Shown one piece after another: positions 35,475 to 42,808 of a stretch of 64,000 nucleotides of DNA (position 1 is its first letter; each line of letters starts with the position of its first letter). The notes beneath the pieces are model-generated. The model did not search any database. It saw nothing but the letters and a program-made list of their open reading frames with translations, and was not told the origin of the DNA. Both the position numbers and the translations under genes were made by a program. Origin of the DNA: Paenibacillus chitinolyticus NBRC 15660 (lineage in GTDB: Bacteria; Bacillota; Bacilli; Paenibacillales; NBRC-103111); assembly GCF_000739915.1 (NCBI RefSeq), contig NZ_BBJT01000001.1, positions 186,001 to 250,000 of the forward strand. The letters run 5' to 3'.

Positions 35475-36824
35475 ATGCTTTATTATTTTCTGGCTCTCTC
35501 GCTGGCATCGCTTATTCTCCTGATTCCACACCTTCATAAGGAGACAAACCGGTGGGCGGCGTTTTTTCTTTTCAGCGCTTCCATAGGCGGATTGACCGGG
35601 CTGCTCCGGCAAAAAGGCTTAACGGATCTCGCTTACGCATCGGAATTTATCAATCATACCCTGACGCCTTACGGGGTGCTTGTCTTTAGTCTCGTTTACT
35701 CCGGCGTTTTGGAAAACAGGCCACGGGCCCGACGAATGGTCAAAGGACTGCTGCTTCTGCCTGTTCCGGCCATGCTGATCTATACGGTCTCGCGGGATGC
35801 GTTTGCCATCCATTACGGTCCGCTGCTTTTGTGGACGGCTCCTTATTATTTGGGCGCCTGTTCGCTGCTCGTCCTTTCTCTCCGGAGAGAAGGGAATCCC
35901 GTCCGCAAAAGAAACCGGCTTATCACTACGCTGATCATCGTTCCCACCCTGCTTGGCGTACTGCTGTTTATTAACGTGGCGCGGGTGTTCTCGCCGGAAT
36001 TCGACTTTTTCAGCTATGTTTCCGTCTTTATGATTTATTCGTTCGCGGTGGCGCTGCTTTGCGTTTTTGTATACGGCGTATTGGGCATCCGGCTCCGTTT
36101 TGAAAGGGACTCGCTCGACACGACCATGCAGGCGGTCACATCCGGTACGACGCTGCTCAACCATTCGATCAAAAACGAGCTCGGCAAAATAGCGCTCAGC
36201 ACGGTGAATTTGCAGGGAAGTCTGGACGAAAAAGACGAGGAAGCGAAGGAACATCTGCGGATTATCGCAGCCGCCTCCGATCACATGCTCGAAATGGTAG
36301 GCCGCATTCATAACCGGACGAAAGAGATTGCGCTTAAGGAACGGCCGGTCCCTTTCGATGAACTGGTCATGGAAGTTGTCCGCCGGCACGGACAGTTATT
36401 TGCGCGGCAGGGGATTGCGGTCCAAACCGTCTTCGACTGGCGTCCGATTGTCCGGTTCGATCCTGTGCATCTGACGGAGGTCATCGGCAATTTGCTCGGC
36501 AATGCGGCCGAGGCGATGCCGGACGGCGGAACGCTTACCGTGACGCTGGCATCGGTCCGTCATGGCGCGGTACTGAGCGTCGCCGATACGGGCGCCGGAA
36601 TTCCTTCCGACCGGCTGTCGCGCGTGTTTGAGCCGTTTTATACGACTAAGACAAAAGCGGCCAATTACGGGCTCGGTTTGTCGTACGTGTATAACGTGAT
36701 GCAGAAATCCGGAGGCTCGGTGGAGATTTCCAGCAAACCGGCAGCGGGAACGTGCGTGCGTCTTTATTTTCCGCGCAACAAAATTGTTCAACTAAACGGA
36801 GAGAAGCCCGATGGAACTAATTAA
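35475..36824 (+). CDS. Sensor histidine kinase with multi-pass membrane sensor
   Basis: 449 residues, ATG after AAAGGTGATCGC. The first 210 residues contain about seven hydrophobic helices (7TM-like membrane sensor). His230 lies in the phosphoacceptor box LLNHSIKNELGKI, followed by the ATPase boxes N (EVIGNLLGNAAEAM), G1 (VADTGAGIP), F (FEPFYTTK) and G2 (NYGLGLSYV). It is a complete kinase of the NarX/YhcY-distant 'NHSIKNEL' type, paired with a NarL-like regulator whose ATG lies 14 bp inside its 3' end. The signal is unknown. Confidence 0.92.
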   Translation: MLYYFLALSLASLILLIPHLHKETNRWAAFFLFSASIGGLTGLLRQKGLTDLAYASEFINHTLTPYGVLVFSLVYSGVLENRPRARRMVKGLLLLPVPAMLIYTVSRDAFAIHYGPLLLWTAPYYLGACSLLVLSLRREGNPVRKRNRLITTLIIVPTLLGVLLFINVARVFSPEFDFFSYVSVFMIYSFAVALLCVFVYGVLGIRLRFERDSLDTTMQAVTSGTTLLNHSIKNELGKIALSTVNLQGSLDEKDEEAKEHLRIIAAASDHMLEMVGRIHNRTKEIALKERPVPFDELVMEVVRRHGQLFARQGIAVQTVFDWRPIVRFDPVHLTEVIGNLLGNAAEAMPDGGTLTVTLASVRHGAVLSVADTGAGIPSDRLSRVFEPFYTTKTKAANYGLGLSYVYNVMQKSGGSVEISSKPAAGTCVRLYFPRNKIVQLNGEKPDGTN

Positions 36825-37449
36825 AGTCTTGCTGGTGGAGGATGATCCGGATTGGATCAAAGCGATGACTTCCTATTTAAATAAGGAAGACGATCTTCTC
36901 GTCGTCGGCGCGGCCGTTCATCCCGATGAGGCGGTCAGTATGGCGGCGAAACTTGATTTCGACGTAGTTCTGATGGATATTCAGCTGACCGACCGCGGAC
37001 TTGACGGCATCTATACGGCCGTGGAAATACTGGAACTACGCCCGGCCAAAATCATTATGCTGACTTCCATGTCGGACGAGCATGTGATGACGGAAGCTTT
37101 TACAGCTGGGGCCGTCAATTATATTGAAAAAACGAGGTTCCGTGAAGTGCCGCACGCCATACGCAGCGCCTATCGCCATCCCGCCGCCATGGACGCTCTG
37201 CTGAAGGAATTTTCCCGGTTGAAAAGGGAGGAGCAGCTTAAAAAGCTGACGACCGCGGAACGGGAAGTATACGAGCTGATCGAAGAAGGCTACACGCAGT
37301 CCCAGATCGAGAAAAAGCTCGTGAAGGCGGAGAGCACTCTGAAAAACCAGGTGAACAAAATGCTTAAAAAGCTGGGAGTCAAAAGCAGCAAAGAAGCCGT
37401 GGAAAAAGTGCGCCGACGGGGGATTTCGCGGGATAAACAGTCGGACTGA
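36811..37449 (+). CDS. Response regulator with LuxR-type DNA-binding domain
   Basis: 212 residues. In the receiver domain (1-120), EDD at 10-12 is the acidic cluster, Asp56 in VVLMDIQ is the phosphorylation site, LTSMSD carries the conserved Thr, and EKT carries the Lys. The C-terminal helix-turn-helix is LTTAEREVYELIEEGYTQSQIEKKLVKAESTLKNQVNKMLKKLGV. It forms a two-component system with the overlapping kinase. A terminator follows. The targets are unknown, but the DCC/DUF4166 operon next door is a candidate. Confidence 0.93.
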   Translation: MELIKVLLVEDDPDWIKAMTSYLNKEDDLLVVGAAVHPDEAVSMAAKLDFDVVLMDIQLTDRGLDGIYTAVEILELRPAKIIMLTSMSDEHVMTEAFTAGAVNYIEKTRFREVPHAIRSAYRHPAAMDALLKEFSRLKREEQLKKLTTAEREVYELIEEGYTQSQIEKKLVKAESTLKNQVNKMLKKLGVKSSKEAVEKVRRRGISRDKQSD

Positions 37450-37476
37450 GCACATCAGCCGAATGGAAGGAAGGTA

Positions 37477-37507
37477 AGGGGTTCTATGATTTGTAGAACC
37501 TCTTTTT
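37477..37507 (+). terminator. Rho-independent terminator of the two-component genes
   Basis: AGGGGTTCTA (37477-37486) pairs with TAGAACCTCT (37494-37503), followed by T5. Confidence 0.85.
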
Positions 37508-37608
37508 GCCGCGTTCTAAATAAGTTAGAACTGAGCAAAAGCGCAATTCTGCCCTATACTGGCGTTAAGACAGCGAAAAATAGAAAACAGATGCCGGGGA
37601 GCGGGATT

Positions 37609-38091
37609 ATGGGGAGACGAAAAAAGGCCAGTCAGAAAGATTCCGTCATCCTTTTGATCGACGGAGCCTGCATCTTGTGTCACGGGATCACCCGGTTCGT
37701 AATCCGCAGGGACCCCTCGCGGCGGTTTCGGTTCGCCGCCATCCAGTCGGAGGCAGGCAGCCGCCTCTTGAAGACGCAGGGGCTCGCGGCCGGCGACCCG
37801 GATACGTTCGTGCTGATCCAGGACGGCCGGGCATATACGAAGTCCTCGGCGGCTCTGCGCGTGTTCCGCTCTATGCCGGGGGTTTGGCCGGTTCTGGGCT
37901 TGGCCGCAATCGTGCCTGTTTCGGTAAGAGACCGGGTTTACGCCTGGATTGCGCGGGGGCGCTACCGGTGGTTCGGACGGAGGGAGAACTGCCTTCTCCC
38001 CGATTTGGACATCCGGAAGAGATTTATAGACGAAGGGCGGGAAACGGACGGGATGGAATCTGAAGAGCGTCCGGACGCGAAGGAGGAGTAA
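37609..38091 (+). CDS. DCC-family thiol-disulfide oxidoreductase-like protein (DUF393)
   Basis: 160 residues from ATG 37609 after GGGGAG; the frame is open further upstream but without a site. The DCC motif is DGACILCHG with Asp18, Cys21 and Cys24, and the family pattern continues as RFRFAAIQSEAG, SSAALRVFRSMPGVWP, YAWIARGRYRWFGR. Members are predicted redox proteins of unknown partner. It heads a three-gene operon: the next start is 3 bp after its stop. The C-terminal 30 residues are very acidic. Confidence 0.87.
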   Translation: MGRRKKASQKDSVILLIDGACILCHGITRFVIRRDPSRRFRFAAIQSEAGSRLLKTQGLAAGDPDTFVLIQDGRAYTKSSAALRVFRSMPGVWPVLGLAAIVPVSVRDRVYAWIARGRYRWFGRRENCLLPDLDIRKRFIDEGRETDGMESEERPDAKEE

Positions 38092-38094
38092 AGA

Positions 38095-39051
38095 ATGGCG
38101 GCCAAACCGATCTATGTGGAGCTCGACATTCAAACGGACATGGAAACGCTGTGGAAAGCGACTCAGACTCCGGAACTGCATCAGCAGTGGGATCTGCGCT
38201 TTACGGAGATCACCTACATGCCCCGAAGCGGGGATAGAGAGCCGCAGCGGTTTCATTACCGGACAAGAATCGGCTTCGGCATGGATATCGCAGGGACGGG
38301 CGAGACGAAAGCCAAAACGAATTTGCTGACGGGAGAACGCATTTCGGGTTTGAAGTTCGGCTCCCCCCAGCGGATCTCGCTGATTCGCAGCGGGAGCGGA
38401 TACTGGAAGTATTCGCCCAATGGCGGCAGTGTAACCTTCGCGACACGTTATACGTACGATACACGCTTCGGAGCGGCGGGGCGCTGGTTCGACCGGTGCT
38501 TGTTCCGCCCGCTTTTCGGCTATGCGACCGCTTGGAGCTTTGATATGCTCCGCATCTGGCTGGAAAAAGGAATTCCGCCTTCGGTCAGCATCCAGCGCGC
38601 CCTGATGCACTATTTCAGTGCGGGACTACTCGCACTGCTCTGGGTGTACCAGGGGCTGGTGCCGAAGCTGCTTTTCCCCGGGGGAGGCGAGCTGGCCATC
38701 ATGCAGGCGGCCGGGTGGTTCCCGGGAGGCGAAAAGCCTGCACTCGCCCTGCTTGGCGCGAGCGAAATCGGCATCGGCCTGCTTGCGGCGGCGGCACACA
38801 GACAGGCGGGCGTGTACATCGTGCAGGCGGCGCTGCTGCTACTGCTGCCCGCAATCGCCCTCGCCCGGAGTCCCGAGCTCCTGCAGGCGCCGTTTAATCC
38901 GCTGACTCTTAGCGGAGCAATGGCCGGCTTGTGCCTGCTGGCGTTCTGGTCGAGGCGGGAATTGCCGCAAGCGGGAAGATGCTTGCGCAAGCCGCGCGGC
39001 AGCGGGAAGGAGGAGGAGCCGAAATGGCATCCATATACGAGCGGGCGCTAG
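38095..39051 (+). CDS. SRPBCC domain fused to DoxX-like membrane domain
   Basis: 318 residues. The first about 150 residues look like a START/SRPBCC lipid-pocket domain (VELDIQTDMETLWKATQTPELHQQWDLRF... typical polyketide-cyclase-like start). The C-terminal half has four hydrophobic helices (about 165-300) like DoxX/DUF4267-type proteins. The tail after about 300 is basic. Its 3' end overlaps the DUF4166 gene by 28 bp. Together with the DCC gene this trio recurs in Bacillus-like genomes; its job is unknown. A membrane-bound lipid- or quinone-handling redox function is plausible. Confidence 0.78.
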   Translation: MAAKPIYVELDIQTDMETLWKATQTPELHQQWDLRFTEITYMPRSGDREPQRFHYRTRIGFGMDIAGTGETKAKTNLLTGERISGLKFGSPQRISLIRSGSGYWKYSPNGGSVTFATRYTYDTRFGAAGRWFDRCLFRPLFGYATAWSFDMLRIWLEKGIPPSVSIQRALMHYFSAGLLALLWVYQGLVPKLLFPGGGELAIMQAAGWFPGGEKPALALLGASEIGIGLLAAAAHRQAGVYIVQAALLLLLPAIALARSPELLQAPFNPLTLSGAMAGLCLLAFWSRRELPQAGRCLRKPRGSGKEEEPKWHPYTSGR

Positions 39052-39701
39052 GGGAGGAATTCGGCAGGCTGCATCCCCGCATCCGGGAGCGGTTCGGCTT
39101 CGGCAGCGAAGACGGCGTTGCTTCCATTGGCGCAGGCGTGATGCACCGCATCTGGGCCAGCAAATGGACGGCTCTCCCGCTTCTGATCGGCACCTCGCGG
39201 CACATCATGTTTCCGGAGAGCGGCACCGAAATTCCTTTCACCATCGAAAATTACGCCTACCGGGACGGCTACGGCCGGGAGACGGTAACCTGGAACCGGC
39301 ACTTCACGTTCAGGTCCAAGGTCCGGCATTTCGACGCCACGATGATCTACAGCAGCCGGCGCCGGCGTATCGTCGATTACTTGGGGAACAAGCAGCATCT
39401 CGCTGTAGATCTTGAACTTGAGGCGGCCCCCAATGGCGGTATCCGCATCCGGTCGAGCGATCAGCGGTTTTATGAAGGCTGGCTCCAGTTTCCTTTTCCC
39501 GCAGGCTTGACGGGGACGGCCGAAGTATGCGAGTGGTTCGATGACGCCGAAGACGCTTATAAAATTTCCGTAAATGTCAGCAATCCCGTTTTCGGTCCGG
39601 TCTTCGGCTATCAAGGAACGTTCCGGGCGCAGCTTGTCCCTTGCGGAAGAACCGATATTCCGGATCATGCAAAACCCCTGCGGGAAGAGCTTCGGGAGTG
39701 A
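39024..39701 (+). CDS. DUF4166 domain protein
   Basis: 225 residues from ATG 39024, 8 bases after AAGGAGGAGG (very strong site), within the end of the preceding gene. Recognised as DUF4166 from MASIYERALGEEFGRLHPRIRERFG, ENYAYRDGYGRETVTWNRHF, YLGNKQHLAVDLEL and NPVFGPVFGYQGTF. The function is unknown; it is a soluble, beta-rich protein. Translational coupling with the SRPBCC-DoxX protein suggests that they act together. Confidence 0.85.
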   Translation: MASIYERALGEEFGRLHPRIRERFGFGSEDGVASIGAGVMHRIWASKWTALPLLIGTSRHIMFPESGTEIPFTIENYAYRDGYGRETVTWNRHFTFRSKVRHFDATMIYSSRRRRIVDYLGNKQHLAVDLELEAAPNGGIRIRSSDQRFYEGWLQFPFPAGLTGTAEVCEWFDDAEDAYKISVNVSNPVFGPVFGYQGTFRAQLVPCGRTDIPDHAKPLREELRE

Positions 39702-39719
39702 GGACAGATCCATTAAATT

Positions 39720-39748
39720 TCCCCCGGCTAATACGGGGGCTTTTTTTT
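39720..39748 (+). terminator. Rho-independent terminator of the DUF4166 operon
   Basis: CCCCCG (39721-39726) pairs with CGGGGG (39734-39739), followed by C and eight T. Confidence 0.85.
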
Positions 39749-39831
39749 ATTTCAGCCTGAATTGACGGGATTTGTGCTTCACACTCCATGAAAAAGTCCA
39801 AATAGTCCATTAGTTAATGGCAAAAAATAAA

Positions 39832-39860
39832 TTGATAGCGTTTTAAAAATCAAGTACAAT
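39832..39860 (+). promoter_or_regulatory. Promoter of the DoxX gene
   Basis: TTGATA (39832-39837) and TACAAT (39855-39860) are spaced by 17 bp. The predicted leader is about 125 nt and holds a hairpin GCTCTG (39945-39950)/CAGAGC (39962-39967) just before the ribosome site. Confidence 0.7.
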
Positions 39861-39993
39861 TAAGGCGTCATTTACCATTACATGGAAAGGAGGGCATCTA
39901 TATCCAGTCTTGATATATTGGAAGGAGATTTTCACCAAAATTCAGCTCTGACATGTTCATGCAGAGCCATACCAAAAGGAGATGATTGTTTTG

Positions 39994-40527
39994 ATGAATT
40001 GGTTAAGAAATAATGTTTACGCTTCGGGTGTGCTGCTGCTGCTTCGTCTGTATATAGGGTGGAAGTGGGCAAGTGCGGGATGGGGCAAAATTACGGGAGG
40101 TTTCGATGCAAGCGGTTTTATGAAGGGCGCCATCGCGAAACCGGTGACGGATAAGGCGACTAATGAGCTTTTGTATCCGACCTATCATGCTTTTCTGGAA
40201 AGTGTGGCGCTGCCGGGAGTCAAAGCGTTCAACTTCCTGGTTCCATGGGGTGAATTCCTGGTCGGTCTCGGCCTGATACTTGGCGGTCTGACGGCCGTGG
40301 CGGCTACGTTCGGATTGCTGATGAACTTTATGTACATGTTTGCGGGAACGGTGAGCTCGAATCCGTGGATGATCCTGCTCGGGTTTTTCGTAGCTGCCGC
40401 AGGGGCAAACGCTGGGAGATTCGGTCTTGATTATTACCTGCTTCCGTATTTAGCTTCTAAGGCGGGCCGGAAAAGAAAAGCGGTTGTTTTCGACAAGGAT
40501 AACAAGCCGGCTTTTGAACACGGTTGA
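39994..40527 (+). CDS. DoxX-family membrane protein
   Basis: 177 residues. Three in-frame starts compete (ATG 39982, TTG 39991, ATG 39994); AAAAGGAG ends at 39981, which favours 39991/39994. Four helices (LLLLRLYIGWKWASAGWGKITGGF..., VPWGEFLVGLGLILGGLTAVAATFGLLMNFMYMF, NPWMILLGFFVAAAGANAGRFGLDYYLLPYL) match DoxX, a family linked to quinone/thiol redox and integral-membrane oxidoreductase complexes. It has its own promoter and terminator. Its relation to the SRPBCC-DoxX gene upstream is by family only. Confidence 0.88.
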   Translation: MNWLRNNVYASGVLLLLRLYIGWKWASAGWGKITGGFDASGFMKGAIAKPVTDKATNELLYPTYHAFLESVALPGVKAFNFLVPWGEFLVGLGLILGGLTAVAATFGLLMNFMYMFAGTVSSNPWMILLGFFVAAAGANAGRFGLDYYLLPYLASKAGRKRKAVVFDKDNKPAFEHG

Positions 40528-40565
40528 ATCTCTACGTTTTATGCAAGTTTACAAACGGGTCTATT

Positions 40566-40596
40566 AGCCTTGCCTTTATGGCAGGGCTTTTTTTTC
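40566..40596 (+). terminator. Rho-independent terminator of the DoxX gene
   Basis: AGCCTTGCC (40566-40574) pairs with GGCAGGGCT around TTTAT, with eight T after the stem. Confidence 0.85.
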
Positions 40597-40807
40597 TGTC
40601 CGGGATCGGAATGGCCCACCTTAGAATGTGTGTCCTGAAACAAGAATAGGACTTATTTAATACTTATTCCTATATTGTATCATATATTCTTGTAATTACC
40701 AGTTGTATCCAATTCAATCGCTGCCTAGCTAGATGTTTTCTTTTATTGAAAGAAATTTGGCGGTTTTTGTCGGATATAAGGAAACTTTGTGGATGCTTGC
40801 GAATCAA

Positions 40808-40837
40808 TTGACAGGCTGTAAACGTGTGGGGTACAAT
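40808..40837 (+). promoter_or_regulatory. Strong promoter for the leader ORF and E2-like gene
   Basis: Consensus -35 TTGACA (40808-40813) and -10 TACAAT (40832-40837) with an 18-bp gap predict a transcription start near 40844. The 210 bp between the DoxX terminator and this site hold no supported gene. Confidence 0.8.
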
Positions 40838-40883
40838 TTCTAAACAATAAAAGGCAGTCGTAACCATTAATGGAAGGATAGGT

Positions 40884-40958
40884 ATGCGGCCAATACAAAA
40901 AAAGAAAGGCGGCTGTCCCGGTTATGAGTTTGGAAAAGGAGCGGGAGCATATGGATAA
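40884..40958 (+). CDS. 24-residue leader ORF upstream of the E2-like gene
   Basis: ATG 40884 follows GGAAGGA closely and encodes MRPIQKKKGGCPGYEFGKGA followed by GAYG. It is Gly/Lys-rich with a single Cys. The stop at 40956 overlaps the start of the E2-like gene (40951) by 8 bp, so the two are probably translationally coupled. It could be a regulatory leader peptide or a small product. No family recognised. Confidence 0.4.
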   Translation: MRPIQKKKGGCPGYEFGKGAGAYG

Positions 40959-41775
40959 AGGCGAGACAAGCCATACGGAATCGAAAGAAAAGCCTGTTCA
41001 CGTTAGAAGCACCGGCATCCATCTGTCGGACAATCCTCCAACCCCGTTTGGTCAAACGGAAGCGGAGACAGTCGGCGAGGCGGAAGATTTTATCAAAGTC
41101 ACGCCCGTCCGTCACACGATAGCGATGCGCACGCTGCAAAGCGTCCGGGAAATTCCCCACGCCTTGACGTCGATCGAGACGGATGTAACGGATCTGGTTA
41201 AGCTCCGTACGAAGCTTAAAGATGAGTTTATACGCCGGGAAGGCGTTAATTTAACTTATCTGGCTTTTTTTATTCAAGCGGTCGTATCGGCCATCAAAGA
41301 TTATCCCGTGATGAACTCCGTGTGGGCCGTCGATAAAATCATCATGAAGCGAAATGTCCACATTTCCCTGCTCATAGGGACGGAAGATTCCGTCCTTGCC
41401 CCCGTTATCAAATTCGCGGACCAGAAAAGCGTTTCGGGGATCGCTTTGGAAATCGCAAGCCTTACGCAGAAAGCACGGACGGGACGCCTCACTCTGGACG
41501 ATATGCAGGACGGAACGTTCACGATCAACAACACGGGCGCATTCGGTTCCATCCTTTCCTCTCCGACCATCAATTACCCCCAGGCAGCTATTCTGACGAT
41601 CGAATCGATTGTAAAAAGACCCCGGGTCGTCGACGAGATGATTGCCGTCCGTTCCATGGCAAATCTCTGCCTCTCCAGCGACAACCGGATCCTCGAAGGC
41701 CGTGTGACCGGCCAATTTCTGCATAGAGTCAAGGAAAATCTGGAGGCTTTCCATCCCGAGAGCCAAATCTATTGA
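40951..41775 (+). CDS. E2-like acyltransferase core domain without lipoyl domain, catalytic His replaced
   Basis: 274 residues from ATG 40951, nine bases after AAAGGAG. From about residue 55 it matches the catalytic core of 2-oxoacid dehydrogenase E2: PVRHTIAMRTLQSVREIPHALTSIETDVTDLV, FTINNTGAFGSILSSPTINYPQAAIL, then LCLSSDNRILEG. In active E2 the last motif is DHRxxDG; here Asn245 replaces the catalytic His and Glu replaces the Asp. The N-terminal 50 residues are charged and show no lipoyl or E1-binding domain, and no E1 or E3 genes lie nearby. It precedes the regulator of the biosynthetic cluster. It could be a scaffold or a reprogrammed CoA-thioester binder; acyl transfer by the normal mechanism is unlikely. 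Confidence 0.82.
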   Translation: MDKGETSHTESKEKPVHVRSTGIHLSDNPPTPFGQTEAETVGEAEDFIKVTPVRHTIAMRTLQSVREIPHALTSIETDVTDLVKLRTKLKDEFIRREGVNLTYLAFFIQAVVSAIKDYPVMNSVWAVDKIIMKRNVHISLLIGTEDSVLAPVIKFADQKSVSGIALEIASLTQKARTGRLTLDDMQDGTFTINNTGAFGSILSSPTINYPQAAILTIESIVKRPRVVDEMIAVRSMANLCLSSDNRILEGRVTGQFLHRVKENLEAFHPESQIY

Positions 41776-41930
41776 GGCTTTGGTTTCCTATCCGTACGCT
41801 CACTACACTCCCGGATCTTGCCGTTCACGATACTCCATAAGACAAGGAGTTGATCCGCTAGGTCCTAAGACGGATGCAGAACAAGAGGATGGAACGGTTT
41901 AAAAATAAGAATCAAAACGGAGAATGTGTG

Positions 41931-42551
41931 ATGAGAGAGAAAAACAAGCCAATTCATGTCTTCATTGTGGATAACAGTTCCGGGAAAAACCCCGCGATTG
42001 CGGACTATCTCAGCCAGTCCGATCAGTTTCAGATTGCCGGAATCGAGACGGGAATGAAATCGGCGTCTTTTACTCACTTGGGTGTTCTTCCCGAACCGTT
42101 CGTTGTCGTTATGCTTATGAGCGATTCCCCGCATTGTGATATTTTATGGATCAAGAAAATGAAAAAAACCTACGCGGATCTGCGAATCATCGTACTGTCC
42201 GAATACAATTACGTCCTGTTTTTCCATACGCTTATGGAAGCGGGAGTCAACAATATCCTGAATATGGATACGAAACCGGAACAGGTGGCTCAAGTGATCG
42301 AGTGCACGCTGGACGGGCATTTTTTCCTGCCGTATTCTTTCTATCATATGTTGAATCATATCTCGTCGGTATTCACGGAAGTGGAAATCCAGACGCTGGA
42401 GCTCATTGCCCTCGACTATACCAACGCCCAGATGGCCAAGGAACTGAACGTGACGATACGGACAGTAGAGAGCCGACTGACCAAAATATACGATAAGCTG
42501 GAAGTGTCTTCGCGCAGAGGCGCCGTAAAGAAAATTATGCAAATGAAGTGA
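41931..42551 (+). CDS. LuxR-type regulator with degenerate (pseudo-)receiver domain
   Basis: 206 residues from ATG 41931 after CGGAG (in-frame ATG 41874 is possible). The N-terminal 120 residues keep the receiver outline (IHVFIVDN... PFVVVMLMSD... LRIIVLSEYN...), but the phosphorylated Asp is Leu in VVVMLM, the second acidic residue is Asn, and the conserved Lys is Asn (NILNMD). The C-terminal domain is an intact NarL/LuxR helix-turn-helix (FTEVEIQTLELIALDYTNAQMAKELNVTIRTVESRLTKIYDKLEV). No kinase gene is adjacent. It is likely the pathway-specific regulator of the operon that begins 258 bp downstream, responding to a ligand or to protein level rather than phosphorylation. Confidence 0.85.
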   Translation: MREKNKPIHVFIVDNSSGKNPAIADYLSQSDQFQIAGIETGMKSASFTHLGVLPEPFVVVMLMSDSPHCDILWIKKMKKTYADLRIIVLSEYNYVLFFHTLMEAGVNNILNMDTKPEQVAQVIECTLDGHFFLPYSFYHMLNHISSVFTEVEIQTLELIALDYTNAQMAKELNVTIRTVESRLTKIYDKLEVSSRRGAVKKIMQMK

Positions 42552-42555
42552 GCAA

Positions 42556-42600
42556 AAAGGTTCCCCGCCGAGCTTTATCCGGTGCAGGGAGCCTTTTTTT
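42556..42600 (+). terminator. Rho-independent terminator of the LuxR-type gene
   Basis: AAAGG-TCCC (from 42560) pairs with GGGA-CCTTT, ending in seven T before 42601. It separates regulator and operon transcripts. Confidence 0.75.
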
Positions 42601-42612
42601 GACGGGAGTAAA

Positions 42613-42669
42613 ACCACATTTTTTATGTGGGTGACCACATTTTAATTTCGGTAGGCGTAGTGATACTTT
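42613..42669 (+). promoter_or_regulatory. Candidate activator sites and promoter of the biosynthetic operon
   Basis: CCACAT (42614-42619), ATGTGG (42625-42630) and CCACAT (42635-42640) form two overlapping inverted repeats with direct copies 21 bp (two helical turns) apart. About 20 bp further is a TGATACTTT extended -10 (42661-42669) with no good -35 box. This is the layout expected for a promoter that needs an activator such as the adjacent LuxR-type protein. Confidence 0.55.
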
Positions 42670-42808
42670 AAGGACAGCAAGCCCTCTGAATACCCCGACT
42701 AAACGCGCAAAGGATGTGACGGGACAACGGCAAAAAGCCATGCGAAAACTCATCGCTTCGTTCAGCTGATGAATAGGCACACGAACTTGACGCTAAGTGG
42801 AGGTCTGT

